From positions 19,463-83,462 of the forward strand of contig JAEEQG010000007.1 in the NCBI GenBank assembly GCA_016285185.1: a stretch of DNA of 64,000 nucleotides. Reading direction: 5' to 3'. Both the position numbers and the translations under genes were made by a program. Positions 31,702 to 40,733 of the stretch are shown here, in pieces. The stretch's first letter is position 1. Each line of letters opens with the position of its first letter. The notes beneath the pieces were generated by a model, which saw only the letters and a list, made by a program, of their open reading frames with translations, made no database searches and had not been told where the DNA came from. This DNA is from Spirochaetota bacterium (GTDB taxonomy: Bacteria > Spirochaetota > Spirochaetia > Treponematales > Treponemataceae).

Positions 31702-33755
31702 AAAAGCTTTTCTGTTGTAAGGTGATTTTTAAGAAAGTTTTCTACAATGTCTATATTAACAGTTATATTTTCATTTTGAGGATGAATGTTTTGGGTATTT
31801 GGTGTGTCGGCTATGTAGTAATGGTAGTTTGACATTTTCTTGTTATTTGCCAGAATATAAAAACAATTCTCATTATAATAGTGAGGAAAAATTTCAAGAA
31901 CTGTTGTATCCGGCTTGGAGAAAACCAAATTGACAAGACCCGCTCCGTGAGGAGCTAAGACACATTCTGCTGAACGGAACAATTCTATTTGTTCAGATAC
32001 ATTTAGTTCTTCCAAATAATATGTTTTGAACTGATATTTTTGGAGTATCGGGAACAAGTCTTTTTCATTTGTTATAATCCTTCTTTGAGTTCTGTTCCGG
32101 GATATGTAAATTCTTTTATCCGCTGGTTTTTGAGGAAATTTATCAATAATCGATTTGTAAATTTCACTGTAAAAAGAAGGAAGCCACACTTTTACCTGCC
32201 AGTCGTATTCACGGACTTTTATAGGTCTGGAATTGTTAAGCATAGAGGTAAAAATCAAAGTTTCTGCCTGAACAATAGTTCCTTTTTGTACATGAAGAAT
32301 TTTCTCTTTAGGAATACCAAATAATTCATAATATTGCCGCTGAAAAGGACAGGATTCCTCAAGGACATAATAATCAGGCTCAATATTTGCTTCTTTTATC
32401 AGATAATACCTCATCATGTATTCGGTTAAAAAGTGATAATAGTTTGATGCAAGGTTATATGATAGAGAAAAATAAGCTACGGAACCCTTTATATGCAACT
32501 TTCTTTTATACGGAAAGATGTTTCCGATTTGTGGATTCTTATCGAGCGAAGTAATCCCTGTAATTACTTGTTTTTTGTGTGTATAGATTTCTTCCAGACC
32601 GTTTTCAAAAATTCCATTCTTCAAAAGATAAACATTCAATTGTGGAATTTGTACCGGTGCTTCTGTTTGATCAAGTGAGGCAAGATACTTTCCGCATATA
32701 TCCGGTTTTGCAGGTAGAGAAAAAGTTTCTTGTTTTTTTACAGGTATAAGAGTCAGTCCTTTAATACCATCATGTACTGAAACAGCACCAATTTTATGAT
32801 ATAAAAACGGACTAAAGATTTTTTTCAATAACTTCTTTATGTAGTTTTTATAAAATTCTTTTATTCTATATGATAATATATGATGTATTACAATAAAGTA
32901 TTGCCTTTCGCTTATTGCATCACAAAGCTTTTCGTTATATTCAATCTTCCGGGGATGAGTTATTTCTTCAAGCTCATAGCGTTTCATGTTATTCTGCGGG
33001 GCTGTAACATCGGTTGTGTGGAGTGCATCTGCGGAAAAACCAAGATTGCTTACCAGGTTTTTGCAAGGAATAGTACAGAAACCGTAATTTTTTAATATTG
33101 CGTAAGCCCATTGATAATCCCATGAGTTTAATTTATGTTCTGACGCTTCGTAAAAAACCCTTTTCCAGTATGCGCGTTCTGTTGAGTGCCTGAAAACCTT
33201 TTTAAACTGTTTGGATTTGCAAAATTCATCTGTGTTTGTAATAGTAAAATTAAAGTGCTTCCATGCTCTGCTCCAGCTTGCCCAGCCCCAGCACTGCTGT
33301 ATCTTGGAAAAAAAATAGCTTGTATTTTCTGCATCACATACTTCTAAAGGATTGTTACCCGCAATATGCATGATTCTGGAATCATCCTTATATTTTTTCA
33401 GCAGTGTTTCGCAATAAACAAAAAAAGAATCCGACGGCATACAGTCATCTTCAAGGATTATTCCATACTCAACATTTTCAAAAAACCAACTTATTGCGGA
33501 AGAAACAGCTTTGTCACAACCAAGGTTTTCTTCCCTGAAGAGGGTTTTTAAATCACAGTTCCAGTCAATCTGAGATAAAACCCAATTTCGTACTTCTTCA
33601 ACTTTTTCTTTTTCTCCTGATACATTTGCTCTCGGACCGTCTGAGGCAAAAAAAAGCTTTGTCGGTTGCTGTTTTTTTATCTGTCCAAAAACTTGCTTTG
33701 CGGTATCAAGTCTGTTAAACGTTAAAAATAAAACAGGTACTTCGTACATACACAT
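31698..33755 (-). CDS. Two-domain glycosyltransferase: HlpA-like plus GT61
   Basis: A 685-residue fusion. Residues 1 to about 310 are an HlpA-like GT-A domain (VPVLFLTFNRLDTAKQVF, FASDGPRANVSGE, IILEDDCMPSDSFF, WGWASWSRAWKHF), clearly related to the protein at 22636. Residues from about 400 form a GT61 (DUF563) domain with ASNYYHFLTEYMMRYYLI, RIYISRNRTQRRIITNE and VLAPHGAGLVNLVFSKPDTT. GT61 includes capsule enzymes, plant xylosyltransferases and EOGT. The fusion suggests two consecutive additions. The start may be the ATG at 33755 or at 33749. Confidence 0.87.
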   Translation of the reverse strand: MCMYEVPVLFLTFNRLDTAKQVFGQIKKQQPTKLFFASDGPRANVSGEKEKVEEVRNWVLSQIDWNCDLKTLFREENLGCDKAVSSAISWFFENVEYGIILEDDCMPSDSFFVYCETLLKKYKDDSRIMHIAGNNPLEVCDAENTSYFFSKIQQCWGWASWSRAWKHFNFTITNTDEFCKSKQFKKVFRHSTERAYWKRVFYEASEHKLNSWDYQWAYAILKNYGFCTIPCKNLVSNLGFSADALHTTDVTAPQNNMKRYELEEITHPRKIEYNEKLCDAISERQYFIVIHHILSYRIKEFYKNYIKKLLKKIFSPFLYHKIGAVSVHDGIKGLTLIPVKKQETFSLPAKPDICGKYLASLDQTEAPVQIPQLNVYLLKNGIFENGLEEIYTHKKQVITGITSLDKNPQIGNIFPYKRKLHIKGSVAYFSLSYNLASNYYHFLTEYMMRYYLIKEANIEPDYYVLEESCPFQRQYYELFGIPKEKILHVQKGTIVQAETLIFTSMLNNSRPIKVREYDWQVKVWLPSFYSEIYKSIIDKFPQKPADKRIYISRNRTQRRIITNEKDLFPILQKYQFKTYYLEELNVSEQIELFRSAECVLAPHGAGLVNLVFSKPDTTVLEIFPHYYNENCFYILANNKKMSNYHYYIADTPNTQNIHPQNENITVNIDIVENFLKNHLTTEKLL

Positions 33756-33757
33756 AC

Positions 33758-34174
33758 TTATTCTGTTTTTTCTCCCTTAAAGGACCAGAATTTGTTAAGT
33801 AAAAAATTCAATGGAATTGTTATTACAAGCGAAATTAGAGGTGCGATATATTTTGAAATGTGCAGGATTTCTACAAAAAAAGCAAGAAGTATATTATTTA
33901 GAACAAGGGATGTTCCTGCATAGGACAAAAAGGTTTTGACAAGAGCTTTCCAAAGGTTACGCTTTTCATCTTTCTGCTTTTTAAAAACAAAAACATTATT
34001 CCAAAAAAAAGCGTTGAATGTGCTTACAATAAAACCGCAGATGCTTGCAATAATATAAGGTGTTCCGAAATAAACCAGAAGAGCATACGTTGCATAACTA
34101 ATCAGGGTATTTGCTGCACCTACAAACCCGAATTTTATGAACTGCAGGACTGTTTCTTTGGTTATAGACACCAA
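33758..34174 (-). CDS. GtrA-family membrane protein
   Basis: A 138-residue protein with four membrane helices: 'FIKFGFVGAANTLISYATYA', then ASICGFIVSTFNAFFWNN and a Lys/Asp-rich cytoplasmic loop. GtrA proteins are thought to flip polyprenyl-phosphate-linked sugars for side-chain addition. DPM-like GT2 genes elsewhere in the operon (49397, 59478) could make such donors. The start is TTG at 34174 or GTG at 34171, just after the rfbH stop. Confidence 0.9.
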   Translation of the reverse strand: MVSITKETVLQFIKFGFVGAANTLISYATYALLVYFGTPYIIASICGFIVSTFNAFFWNNVFVFKKQKDEKRNLWKALVKTFLSYAGTSLVLNNILLAFFVEILHISKYIAPLISLVITIPLNFLLNKFWSFKGEKTE

Positions 34175-35509
34175 TTAAGCCAGTCCCTGCTTAATTACAG
34201 ATATCATTTTATCAAGCATTTCTTCAGACATCCCGGGATAAACACCAATCCAGAATGTGTCATTCATGATTCTGTCAGTTACTTCAAGGGATGATGTTAT
34301 ACGGTATCCCTTTTTTTTACTTCTCATCTGATCAAAACAGGGATGCTTTGTAAGGTTTCCGGCAAACAATGCCCTTGTTTGTATCTTGTTTGATTCGAGA
34401 AGCTTGACCAGTTTGTTCCGCATATCCGGTTCTTTGCAGGTTATCAGGAAGCCGAACCAGCTTGGATCTCCGTTTTTTACAGGTTCCGGCAGAATCAGCC
34501 TGTCTGAACAGTCTTTTAAACCGTCATAAAGGTGTTTCCAATTCTTTTTGCGTTTTTCAACAAAAGAGGGGAATTTTTCAAGCTGAGCGCAACCGATTGC
34601 CGCCTGCATATCTGTAGCTTTAAGGTTGTAGCCAAAGTGGCTGTACACATATTTGTGGTCATAACCTAACGGCAGTTCTCCGTACTGTCGGTCAAAGCGG
34701 TGTCCGCACAGGTTGTCTCTTCCGCTCGGGCAGACACAGTCACGTCCCCAGTCGCGAAGTGAGCGTACGATTTTATGCAGTAAAGGATTTGAGGTGTATA
34801 CCGCACCGCCTTCGCCCATGGTCATGTGATGCGGAGGATAAAAGCTTGAAGTGCCGATGTCTCCCCAGGTTCCTGTTAATTTTGTTACACCGTCCATAGT
34901 GTATCGGGAGCCGAGAGCATCGCAGTTGTCTTCTACAAGCCAAAGATTGTGTTTATTGCAGAACTCGCTGATAGCCTTGATATCAAATGGATTACCGAGC
35001 GTGTGTGCAATCATTACTGCTTTTATTTTTGGCGAATACGCCTTTTCAAGCAGTGTAACATCTATGTTATACTGAGGAATCGTTACATCTACAAAAACCG
35101 GCACGGCTCCATATTGAATAATCGGTGTTACTGTAGTCGGAAAACCGCATGCAACCGTGATAACCTCATCTTCGGGTAAAATCTGTCGTTCTTTTAATAG
35201 CGGTGAGGTAAGTGCCATAAAGGCTAGAAGATTAGCGGATGAACCGGAATTAACTAGCGAGCAGAAAGGTACTTTAAGATAGTCCGCAAGCTTTTTTTCA
35301 AACTCATCAGTATATCTGCCGCTTGTAAGCCAGAATTCAAGGGCGCTGTCAACAAGGTTAACCATTTCGTTTTCATCAAAAACGCGGCTTGCGTACGGAA
35401 TCCTGTCACCATCCTTGTAGGCTGGTTTTTGCATAAAGGTTTTATAGTATTCACAAACACTGTTGAGAATCTGTTTTGTCGCTTCTTCTTTTGTCATATT
35501 GGAAAACAT
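34175..35509 (-). CDS. rfbH: CDP-4-keto-6-deoxyglucose 3-dehydrase (E1, RfbH/DdhC)
   Basis: PMP- and [2Fe-2S]-dependent dehydrase (444 residues) that removes the C3 hydroxyl in CDP-3,6-dideoxyhexose synthesis. It has the DegT aminotransferase fold, but the usual Lys is replaced by His in PPHHMTMGEGG (H227/H228), the hallmark of this dehydrase. The cluster cysteines are C196 (EDNCDALG) and C258, C260, C268 in DCVCPSGRDNLC; the C-x-C-x7-C spacing matches the known enzyme. AAGGAC precedes the ATG. The NADH-dependent reductase partner (E3, RfbI/AscD) is not in this window. It works with rfbF and rfbG, two and three genes upstream. Confidence 0.95.
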   Translation of the reverse strand: MFSNMTKEEATKQILNSVCEYYKTFMQKPAYKDGDRIPYASRVFDENEMVNLVDSALEFWLTSGRYTDEFEKKLADYLKVPFCSLVNSGSSANLLAFMALTSPLLKERQILPEDEVITVACGFPTTVTPIIQYGAVPVFVDVTIPQYNIDVTLLEKAYSPKIKAVMIAHTLGNPFDIKAISEFCNKHNLWLVEDNCDALGSRYTMDGVTKLTGTWGDIGTSSFYPPHHMTMGEGGAVYTSNPLLHKIVRSLRDWGRDCVCPSGRDNLCGHRFDRQYGELPLGYDHKYVYSHFGYNLKATDMQAAIGCAQLEKFPSFVEKRKKNWKHLYDGLKDCSDRLILPEPVKNGDPSWFGFLITCKEPDMRNKLVKLLESNKIQTRALFAGNLTKHPCFDQMRSKKKGYRITSSLEVTDRIMNDTFWIGVYPGMSEEMLDKMISVIKQGLA

Positions 35510-35518
35510 ATCTTGTCC

Positions 35519-36922
35519 TTATCTCAATACAATATTTGCCGGTATCAACAGAACGAGCTGGAACAGGCATAAAAACAGGTTTATACAAAGCCTAAGCCAT
35601 GTAATTACTTTTACCTGATTTTTTACAGGCAGCACGGAGAGTTCCTGAATATCCCGTTTTTTTACATTAAAGATGATAAAATAAATCAGACCAACAGCAA
35701 AAACACAAATTATCAGAGGAATTTCAAGCCAGTCGTATTTTCCAAGTGAAAACAACCTTGAAACTGAAAATACGGTGTCTTTCCAGTCAAATTTCGCAAA
35801 GTTCCTTATAGGCGAAAGATTGAACGCCTGTGTATTAAAGTAAAACGGTTCCTGCAGAAAGTTCCGGAGTATAAAGCCTGTAGAAAGTACTAATTCTAAC
35901 AGAATGTTTTTTCCATAATTCTCATTTATAAAGACCAGCAGTGCAATATAAGGCGAAATAAGAATAATCCAGTAAAAATGGGAAAAACACAGAATAAAAA
36001 ATATGGAAAAAGAGATTAAAGGCAAAAGAATTACATATACGGGATTATTACCGGGCTTTGAAAAATATAGTATAAAAACAAAAACCACATATGCCAGAAA
36101 GAATGAGGGAATCGGAATTTCGTTAAAGTGTATCTGTATTCCTGAGCGGATATAGCTTATTAATCCCATGGAAAGATTCATTGCCTGCGAGATTCCTGCC
36201 ATGTCCTTAAAGAACAGTATTCTAAAAAATAGGGTTGGAATTACGGCAATAAAAGAATATGCGATAATTTTGAGGATATTCTTATCCCTGTACAGCAAAA
36301 GAGGAATAAGTGCAAAAAGCGCAAAATACTTGAATGAGATTGCTATCGCAAAGAAGAGCAGGAATTTTTTATTGTCGTTTTTCAGATAATAATAAATGCC
36401 CCATAACGTAAAAGCAATACTGAATATATCATACTGGGCTACGACAAAAAACGGTTCAATAAACAGTGAAGATGTAACCCAAAAGAAAAGGCAGCAGTTT
36501 GTCTTTTTTTCATCAAACGAAAAAAACTCGCAGATGCGTCTGAATGCTTTTACAGCTATTATGAAAAATACAAAAAGTATCAATTTGGAGTATAGAATAC
36601 AAAGTGTACTATCCAAAAAAATAGTTTTTGTCACATGTTCGTATATGTACAGGGGTAAGTCCCAGATTGCAAACACTATATAAATCGGGAATGGATAATG
36701 GGCAGGACATACCGTTTCGTTTGAAATCATATTCAGTGAATAATAATTCAATATTTTCCCTGAAAATAAGGCTTCCCATACATTTATTCCGTGTCTGGTC
36801 GTAAACCCCATGTCCTGAAAATAATAGCACAAAAAGCATGGTATCATTGCAAGAATATATAATACCAGTTGTGAAACATCTATTCCGGAATTCGTAAGTT
36901 TATTTGAAATTTTTTTTAGCAT
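35519..36922 (-). CDS. Polytopic membrane protein, probable GT-C-type glycosyltransferase
   Basis: A 467-residue protein with about eleven membrane helices and short loops. No family motif is certain, but the layout (first helix, a periplasmic loop with MGFTTRHGINVWEALFSGKI, then many helices) resembles GT-C polyprenyl-linked glycosyltransferases or polymerases. It sits between rfbG and rfbH, one base after the rfbG stop, so it may use the dideoxysugar unit or polymerise the repeat. A Wzy-type polymerase is an alternative. Confidence 0.7.
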   Translation of the reverse strand: MLKKISNKLTNSGIDVSQLVLYILAMIPCFLCYYFQDMGFTTRHGINVWEALFSGKILNYYSLNMISNETVCPAHYPFPIYIVFAIWDLPLYIYEHVTKTIFLDSTLCILYSKLILFVFFIIAVKAFRRICEFFSFDEKKTNCCLFFWVTSSLFIEPFFVVAQYDIFSIAFTLWGIYYYLKNDNKKFLLFFAIAISFKYFALFALIPLLLYRDKNILKIIAYSFIAVIPTLFFRILFFKDMAGISQAMNLSMGLISYIRSGIQIHFNEIPIPSFFLAYVVFVFILYFSKPGNNPVYVILLPLISFSIFFILCFSHFYWIILISPYIALLVFINENYGKNILLELVLSTGFILRNFLQEPFYFNTQAFNLSPIRNFAKFDWKDTVFSVSRLFSLGKYDWLEIPLIICVFAVGLIYFIIFNVKKRDIQELSVLPVKNQVKVITWLRLCINLFLCLFQLVLLIPANIVLR

Positions 36923-36923
36923 A

Positions 36924-37991
36924 TTAATCCTTGTTGTTAAAATATTCTTTTATTTGTAAATCCGTTATTTCCGCTGCCGATATTCCGTTATCAAAAGCTT
37001 TTTCCCATTCCACAATCTTTTTAACCGCGGTTTTTATACCACATTGCGGGTACCAGCCGAGAACTTTTTTTGCTTTTGAACAATCCAGTTTTAAAAACGA
37101 TGCCTCATGCGGGGCGTTTTTTTCTGCCTCGTTTTTCCAACTCGCACCTGAACCCCATGTGGAACAGAACAAGTCAGTCAAATCGCCTGTGGTAACGCAG
37201 CTTTCTTCATCCGGTCCAAAGTTGTAGCTACCGGCTACATTTTTATCCAAATACTGCATTTGGGCGAGCATCAGATAACCGCGTAAACATTCAAGCACAT
37301 GCTGGTAGGGGCGGGTAGAATGAGGATTGCGAATGTGAATGATTTGTTTTTTTTCAGTTGCACGTATGCAGTCGGGAATAATACGGTCTTCCGCATAATC
37401 ACCGCCGCCTATTACGTTACCGCTACGGGCTGTTGAAACAGCAGGTGCGGAATTATTCGCAAAGAATGAGTTTCTGTAGCTAAATGTAACAAGCTCGCTG
37501 CAACTTTTGCTATTGGAATACGGGTCAAAACCGCAAAGGTTTTCGTTTTCACGGTATCCCCAGTCCCATTCTTTGTTTTCATAAACTTTGTCAGTCGTAA
37601 CGTTTACAAAACTTTTTACACTCCCACAGCCTCGTACCGCTTCCAGAATGTGTACGGTTCCCATAACGTTTGTTTCATATGTGAGGACAGGTTCCCGATA
37701 TGAGAGCCTTACGAGCGGCTGTGCCGCAAGGTGCAGAACGATATCCGGCTCAGCCTGTTTTACAGTGGCAGCAAGCTTTTCTCTGTCTCGTATATCGCCT
37801 TCAATATGATTAATGGAATCGGCAGTTTTGGTAAGATCAAAAAGAGAAGGTGTTGTATTAGGCTTCAACGCATATCCTGTTACCTGTGCCCCAGCATAGA
37901 GCAGAATACGGGTAAGCCATGTTCCCTTAAAGCCTGTATGACCTGTAATAAAGACTTTTTTGCCTTTATAGAATTCTAAAAGATTGCACAT
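36924..37991 (-). CDS. rfbG: CDP-glucose 4,6-dehydratase
   Basis: Converts CDP-glucose to CDP-4-keto-6-deoxyglucose with bound NAD. The 355-residue short-chain dehydrogenase starts 'GKKVFITGHTGFKGTWLTRI' (Rossmann GxxGxxG) and has LHLAAQPLVRLSYREPV, NVTTDKVYENKEW and the YSNSK catalytic block. The GHTGFKGTW and DKVYENKEW forms are specific for the CDP-glucose enzyme. The ATG at 37991 lies two bases after the rfbF stop with GGAAAT upstream; an in-frame extension upstream overlaps rfbF and is unlikely. It feeds RfbH. Confidence 0.95.
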   Translation of the reverse strand: MCNLLEFYKGKKVFITGHTGFKGTWLTRILLYAGAQVTGYALKPNTTPSLFDLTKTADSINHIEGDIRDREKLAATVKQAEPDIVLHLAAQPLVRLSYREPVLTYETNVMGTVHILEAVRGCGSVKSFVNVTTDKVYENKEWDWGYRENENLCGFDPYSNSKSCSELVTFSYRNSFFANNSAPAVSTARSGNVIGGGDYAEDRIIPDCIRATEKKQIIHIRNPHSTRPYQHVLECLRGYLMLAQMQYLDKNVAGSYNFGPDEESCVTTGDLTDLFCSTWGSGASWKNEAEKNAPHEASFLKLDCSKAKKVLGWYPQCGIKTAVKKIVEWEKAFDNGISAAEITDLQIKEYFNNKD

Positions 37992-37993
37992 AC

Positions 37994-38776
37994 TTATTTC
38001 CAAACTTTCCACGGAGCGGAACCTGTATTCCACATTTCATTAAGTTCTGTTTTGTCGCGGAGTGTATCCATGGGTTTCCAAAAACCAGTATGCTTGTATG
38101 CCTGGAGCTGTCCGTCTTTTGCGAGGTTTTCAAGAGGAGCACGTTCAAAAATGCATGAATCATAATCAGATTCAGGTATATAATCAAAAACTTCCGGCTG
38201 TAAAACCATAAAACCGCCGTTTACCCAATTGCCGTCACCCTGTGGTTTTTCACAGAAAGAATCAATCTTGCCGTCGCCTGAAATTTCAAGTGCACCAAAT
38301 TTACCTGACGGTAGGACAGCTGTCATCGTAGCTAGCTTGCCGTGCCGGTAGTGGTATTCAAGCAGGGCTGGAATATCAACGTTTGAAACACCGTCTCCGT
38401 AAGTGAGCATAAACGGTTCGTTACCTATGTATTTTTGAATCCTTTTGAGTCTGCCACCGGTCTGGGTATTCAAACCTGTATCAGCAAGTGTAATTTTCCA
38501 AGGTTCAGAAGCCGCGGAATGATATTCAACATTGTTTTTCTTAAGGTCTATCGTTATATCCGCTGAATGCATGTAGTAGTGGTAAAAAAAGTCCTTGATA
38601 ACATAGGATTTGTAACCGCAGCAGATTACGAATTCATTAAATCCGTAGTAAGAATACAATTTCATTATATGCCACAGAATCGGTTTACCGCCTATTTCTA
38701 CCATAGGCTTTGGTTTTAATTCAGTTTCTTCTGAAAGTCTTGTTCCAAGTCCTCCGGCAAATATAACTGTTTTCAT
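37994..38776 (-). CDS. rfbF: Glucose-1-phosphate cytidylyltransferase
   Basis: Makes CDP-glucose from CTP and glucose-1-phosphate, the first step to 3,6-dideoxyhexoses. The 260-residue nucleotidyltransferase has 'MKTVIFAGGLGTRLSEETEL', KPKPMVEIGGKPILWHIMK, the block HSADITIDLKKN and TYGDGVSNVDI, all typical of RfbF/DdhA. It is followed directly by rfbG and overlaps the GT8-like gene upstream by four bases. With rfbG and rfbH it defines a CDP-dideoxyhexose branch (abequose, paratose, tyvelose or ascarylose); which one is not determined. Confidence 0.95.
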   Translation of the reverse strand: MKTVIFAGGLGTRLSEETELKPKPMVEIGGKPILWHIMKLYSYYGFNEFVICCGYKSYVIKDFFYHYYMHSADITIDLKKNNVEYHSAASEPWKITLADTGLNTQTGGRLKRIQKYIGNEPFMLTYGDGVSNVDIPALLEYHYRHGKLATMTAVLPSGKFGALEISGDGKIDSFCEKPQGDGNWVNGGFMVLQPEVFDYIPESDYDSCIFERAPLENLAKDGQLQAYKHTGFWKPMDTLRDKTELNEMWNTGSAPWKVWK

Positions 38777-39642
38777 TTTGTGTTCCTTTTTAAGATAGGA
38801 TTAACAATGTATTTTACAAATCTCATTTTATTCCTGTTAATAAATCTGTCAAGCTGTGTTTGTCTGTCAGGATGCTTTGTTCCTCCAAGCTTTAACCACT
38901 GACTGTAATATTTCTCCCAATCATCATTGTGCAGACCATTCCAGAATTTTGGATGACCATATGCGTGAAGAATCTTTGCTTGTTGTGCTAATTCTGTATT
39001 TTTCGGGTGAACTACATAAATATTATTATCAATAATGTCAAAAGAGAGACCAAATTCTTGTATCATAAAGGAAAAAACAGCCTGTTCAGGACAGAATAGA
39101 TTTTCAGCATATTGAATTGTTTTTTCTATGCAGTATGAGTACAGCTTTTCAGTATAAGGCAGTGTATCAAAAAAAACAAAAATGCCCGTAGCCATCGCTG
39201 GAGCATCCATGTTATATTCTGAAACCGGATTGTGAAGCTGGTAAAAAACTGATTCTATTGACATCGTTTTTATGGAATTAGCGGTGGTTTCAAACAGATC
39301 ATCAAGCTTGTCCTGTACTACCACATCATAGTCCGACCACAGTATTGCAGAATACTCAGAAAGAAGTTTAAGACATTCATATTTGCAGAAAACCATCAGG
39401 CTAAAGTATTCGGTAACGACTGTACCGAATTTATCTGTGTTTTTAAATGGTGATGTGTAATAAATGAATCTTGTCGGGAAAATGCTTTGTATTCTTTTCT
39501 GGTCTGATTTTTTTATACCGTCGTGGAATATGACAATTTCGTCAACAAGATTAGGGTTTGTTTCCTTAATGTTTATTACAAAGGTTGCGATTGCCGCTAC
39601 CTGATCCGCGCTGCCGCCTGTTACAAGGGCTCTTTTTTTCAT
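38773..39642 (-). CDS. GT8-like glycosyltransferase
   Basis: A 289-residue protein with a GT-A fold: LSEYSAILWSDYDVVVQDKL holds the DxD metal motif, followed by AMATGIFVFFDTLPY and the C-terminal HAYGHPKFWNGLHNDDW, equivalent to the HxxGxxKPW block of GT8. The N-terminus starts 'KKRALVTGGSADQVAAIATF'. GT8 enzymes transfer glucose or galactose with retention; the exact sugar is unknown. Four-base overlap with rfbF and three bases after the GT2 gene. Confidence 0.8.
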   Translation of the reverse strand: MKKRALVTGGSADQVAAIATFVINIKETNPNLVDEIVIFHDGIKKSDQKRIQSIFPTRFIYYTSPFKNTDKFGTVVTEYFSLMVFCKYECLKLLSEYSAILWSDYDVVVQDKLDDLFETTANSIKTMSIESVFYQLHNPVSEYNMDAPAMATGIFVFFDTLPYTEKLYSYCIEKTIQYAENLFCPEQAVFSFMIQEFGLSFDIIDNNIYVVHPKNTELAQQAKILHAYGHPKFWNGLHNDDWEKYYSQWLKLGGTKHPDRQTQLDRFINRNKMRFVKYIVNPILKRNTK

Positions 39643-39644
39643 TG

Positions 39645-40733
39645 TTACAGCATTTCCTTTAGTTTGCGCAGTGGTTTTGTAATTTTCCAGCTTGAACTCT
39701 GTACAAATTCCTGTTCCTGTTTTTCAAGATAATAATCCAAAAGGTGAACTTGCTCAGAGAGTTTTGAAAACGTTTTATAGTCAAAGCCATACAAGGAGTG
39801 CAGCAATTCCATGTTACCTTTTTGGTTTAAAAAAGCAATGAGTGTGCGAAAGCCCCACAGGGATAAAAGCCTGTTTTCGGGTTTTGAAAGTGCCAGCCTC
39901 GCTAAAAAGTATGGAATTGTTTCTTCCGTTGGTTCACCGAAAGCTTCTATGTCTTTACAAAAGATTTGTTGTAATAATGACACTGATTTAATACCTTTTA
40001 CAAAATAATCAAGTGCAAACGGTGTTTCAATCTCTATTCTCTTAAAAGCTTTTTTATCATTGCTGCTCAAATGATTGTTACAATCCGTTGGAATCCGGTA
40101 GTCAACAAGCGGGATATCCAAAAAACCGCAGTCAGCCTGTAGCAGGAGCTGAATATGTATAATAAAATCCTGATGCTGTTGTATTCCCTCATCAAGCGGA
40201 AAGACCTTTTCCGCATACTTCCGGTTTAGCATCATGCCCGGTGAACCCATTCCGTTACCGTAGTAAAAAAAACTTTTAAGCATCTGAAACCGTTCACCTG
40301 AAATTTTATAGTCCTGCTGGTTTGGAATTAGCTTTCCAGCTTCGTCTACCTTTTGTATTTTGGGATAAACAACCGCAAAATCTTTATGCTGTTCAAAAAA
40401 AGCTAACATTCCCTCGAGATACTGCGGTTCAAGAAAATCATCAGAGGCAAGAATTGCAATATATTTGCCTTTTGCTTTTGAAAACGCAATATTAAGGTTC
40501 CCGTTCATACCACGGTTAAAATCATTGCGAAAAAAGTGGATTCTTTCGTCCTTGTACTGTTCGATAATTGATGTTGTGTTATCCGTGGAACAGTCATCCA
40601 CAATAATAAGCTCAAAGTTAGTGTATGTTTGGGCAAGAATGCTGTCTAAAAAGACGGAAACATATTTTTCGTGATTGTATGCTGGAGTTAGTATTGATAC
40701 CAGTGGTTCATAACCACTTATGCTACCACTCAT
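39645..40733 (-). CDS. Glycosyltransferase family 2
   Basis: A 362-residue protein with an N-terminal GT-A domain: '[20 protein letters not shown]', [32 protein letters not shown] and [14 protein letters not shown]. The C-terminal 130 residues are a helical extension without a known domain. It overlaps the aminotransferase gene upstream by 11 bases. It is a candidate for transfer of the amino-dideoxy sugar made by the neighbouring genes, by position only. Confidence 0.9.
   Translation of the reverse strand: MSGSISGYEPLVSILTPAYNHEKYVSVFLDSILAQTYTNFELIIVDDCSTDNTTSIIEQYKDERIHFFRNDFNRGMNGNLNIAFSKAKGKYIAILASDDFLEPQYLEGMLAFFEQHKDFAVVYPKIQKVDEAGKLIPNQQDYKISGERFQMLKSFFYYGNGMGSPGMMLNRKYAEKVFPLDEGIQQHQDFIIHIQLLLQADCGFLDIPLVDYRIPTDCNNHLSSNDKKAFKRIEIETPFALDYFVKGIKSVSLLQQIFCKDIEAFGEPTEETIPYFLARLALSKPENRLLSLWGFRTLIAFLNQKGNMELLHSLYGFDYKTFSKLSEQVHLLDYYLEKQEQEFVQSSSWKITKPLRKLKEML

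Noticed and set aside
34175..35509. rfbH as an ordinary DegT aminotransferase or as ColD
   Set aside because: The PLP Lys is replaced by His and the cluster cysteines (C-x-C-x7-C) are present; ColD lacks the iron-sulfur cysteines and aminotransferases keep the Lys.
37992..38033. Longer rfbG start overlapping rfbF
   Set aside because: The family starts at MCNLLEFYKGKKVF (ATG at 37991), which follows the rfbF stop directly with a ribosome site.
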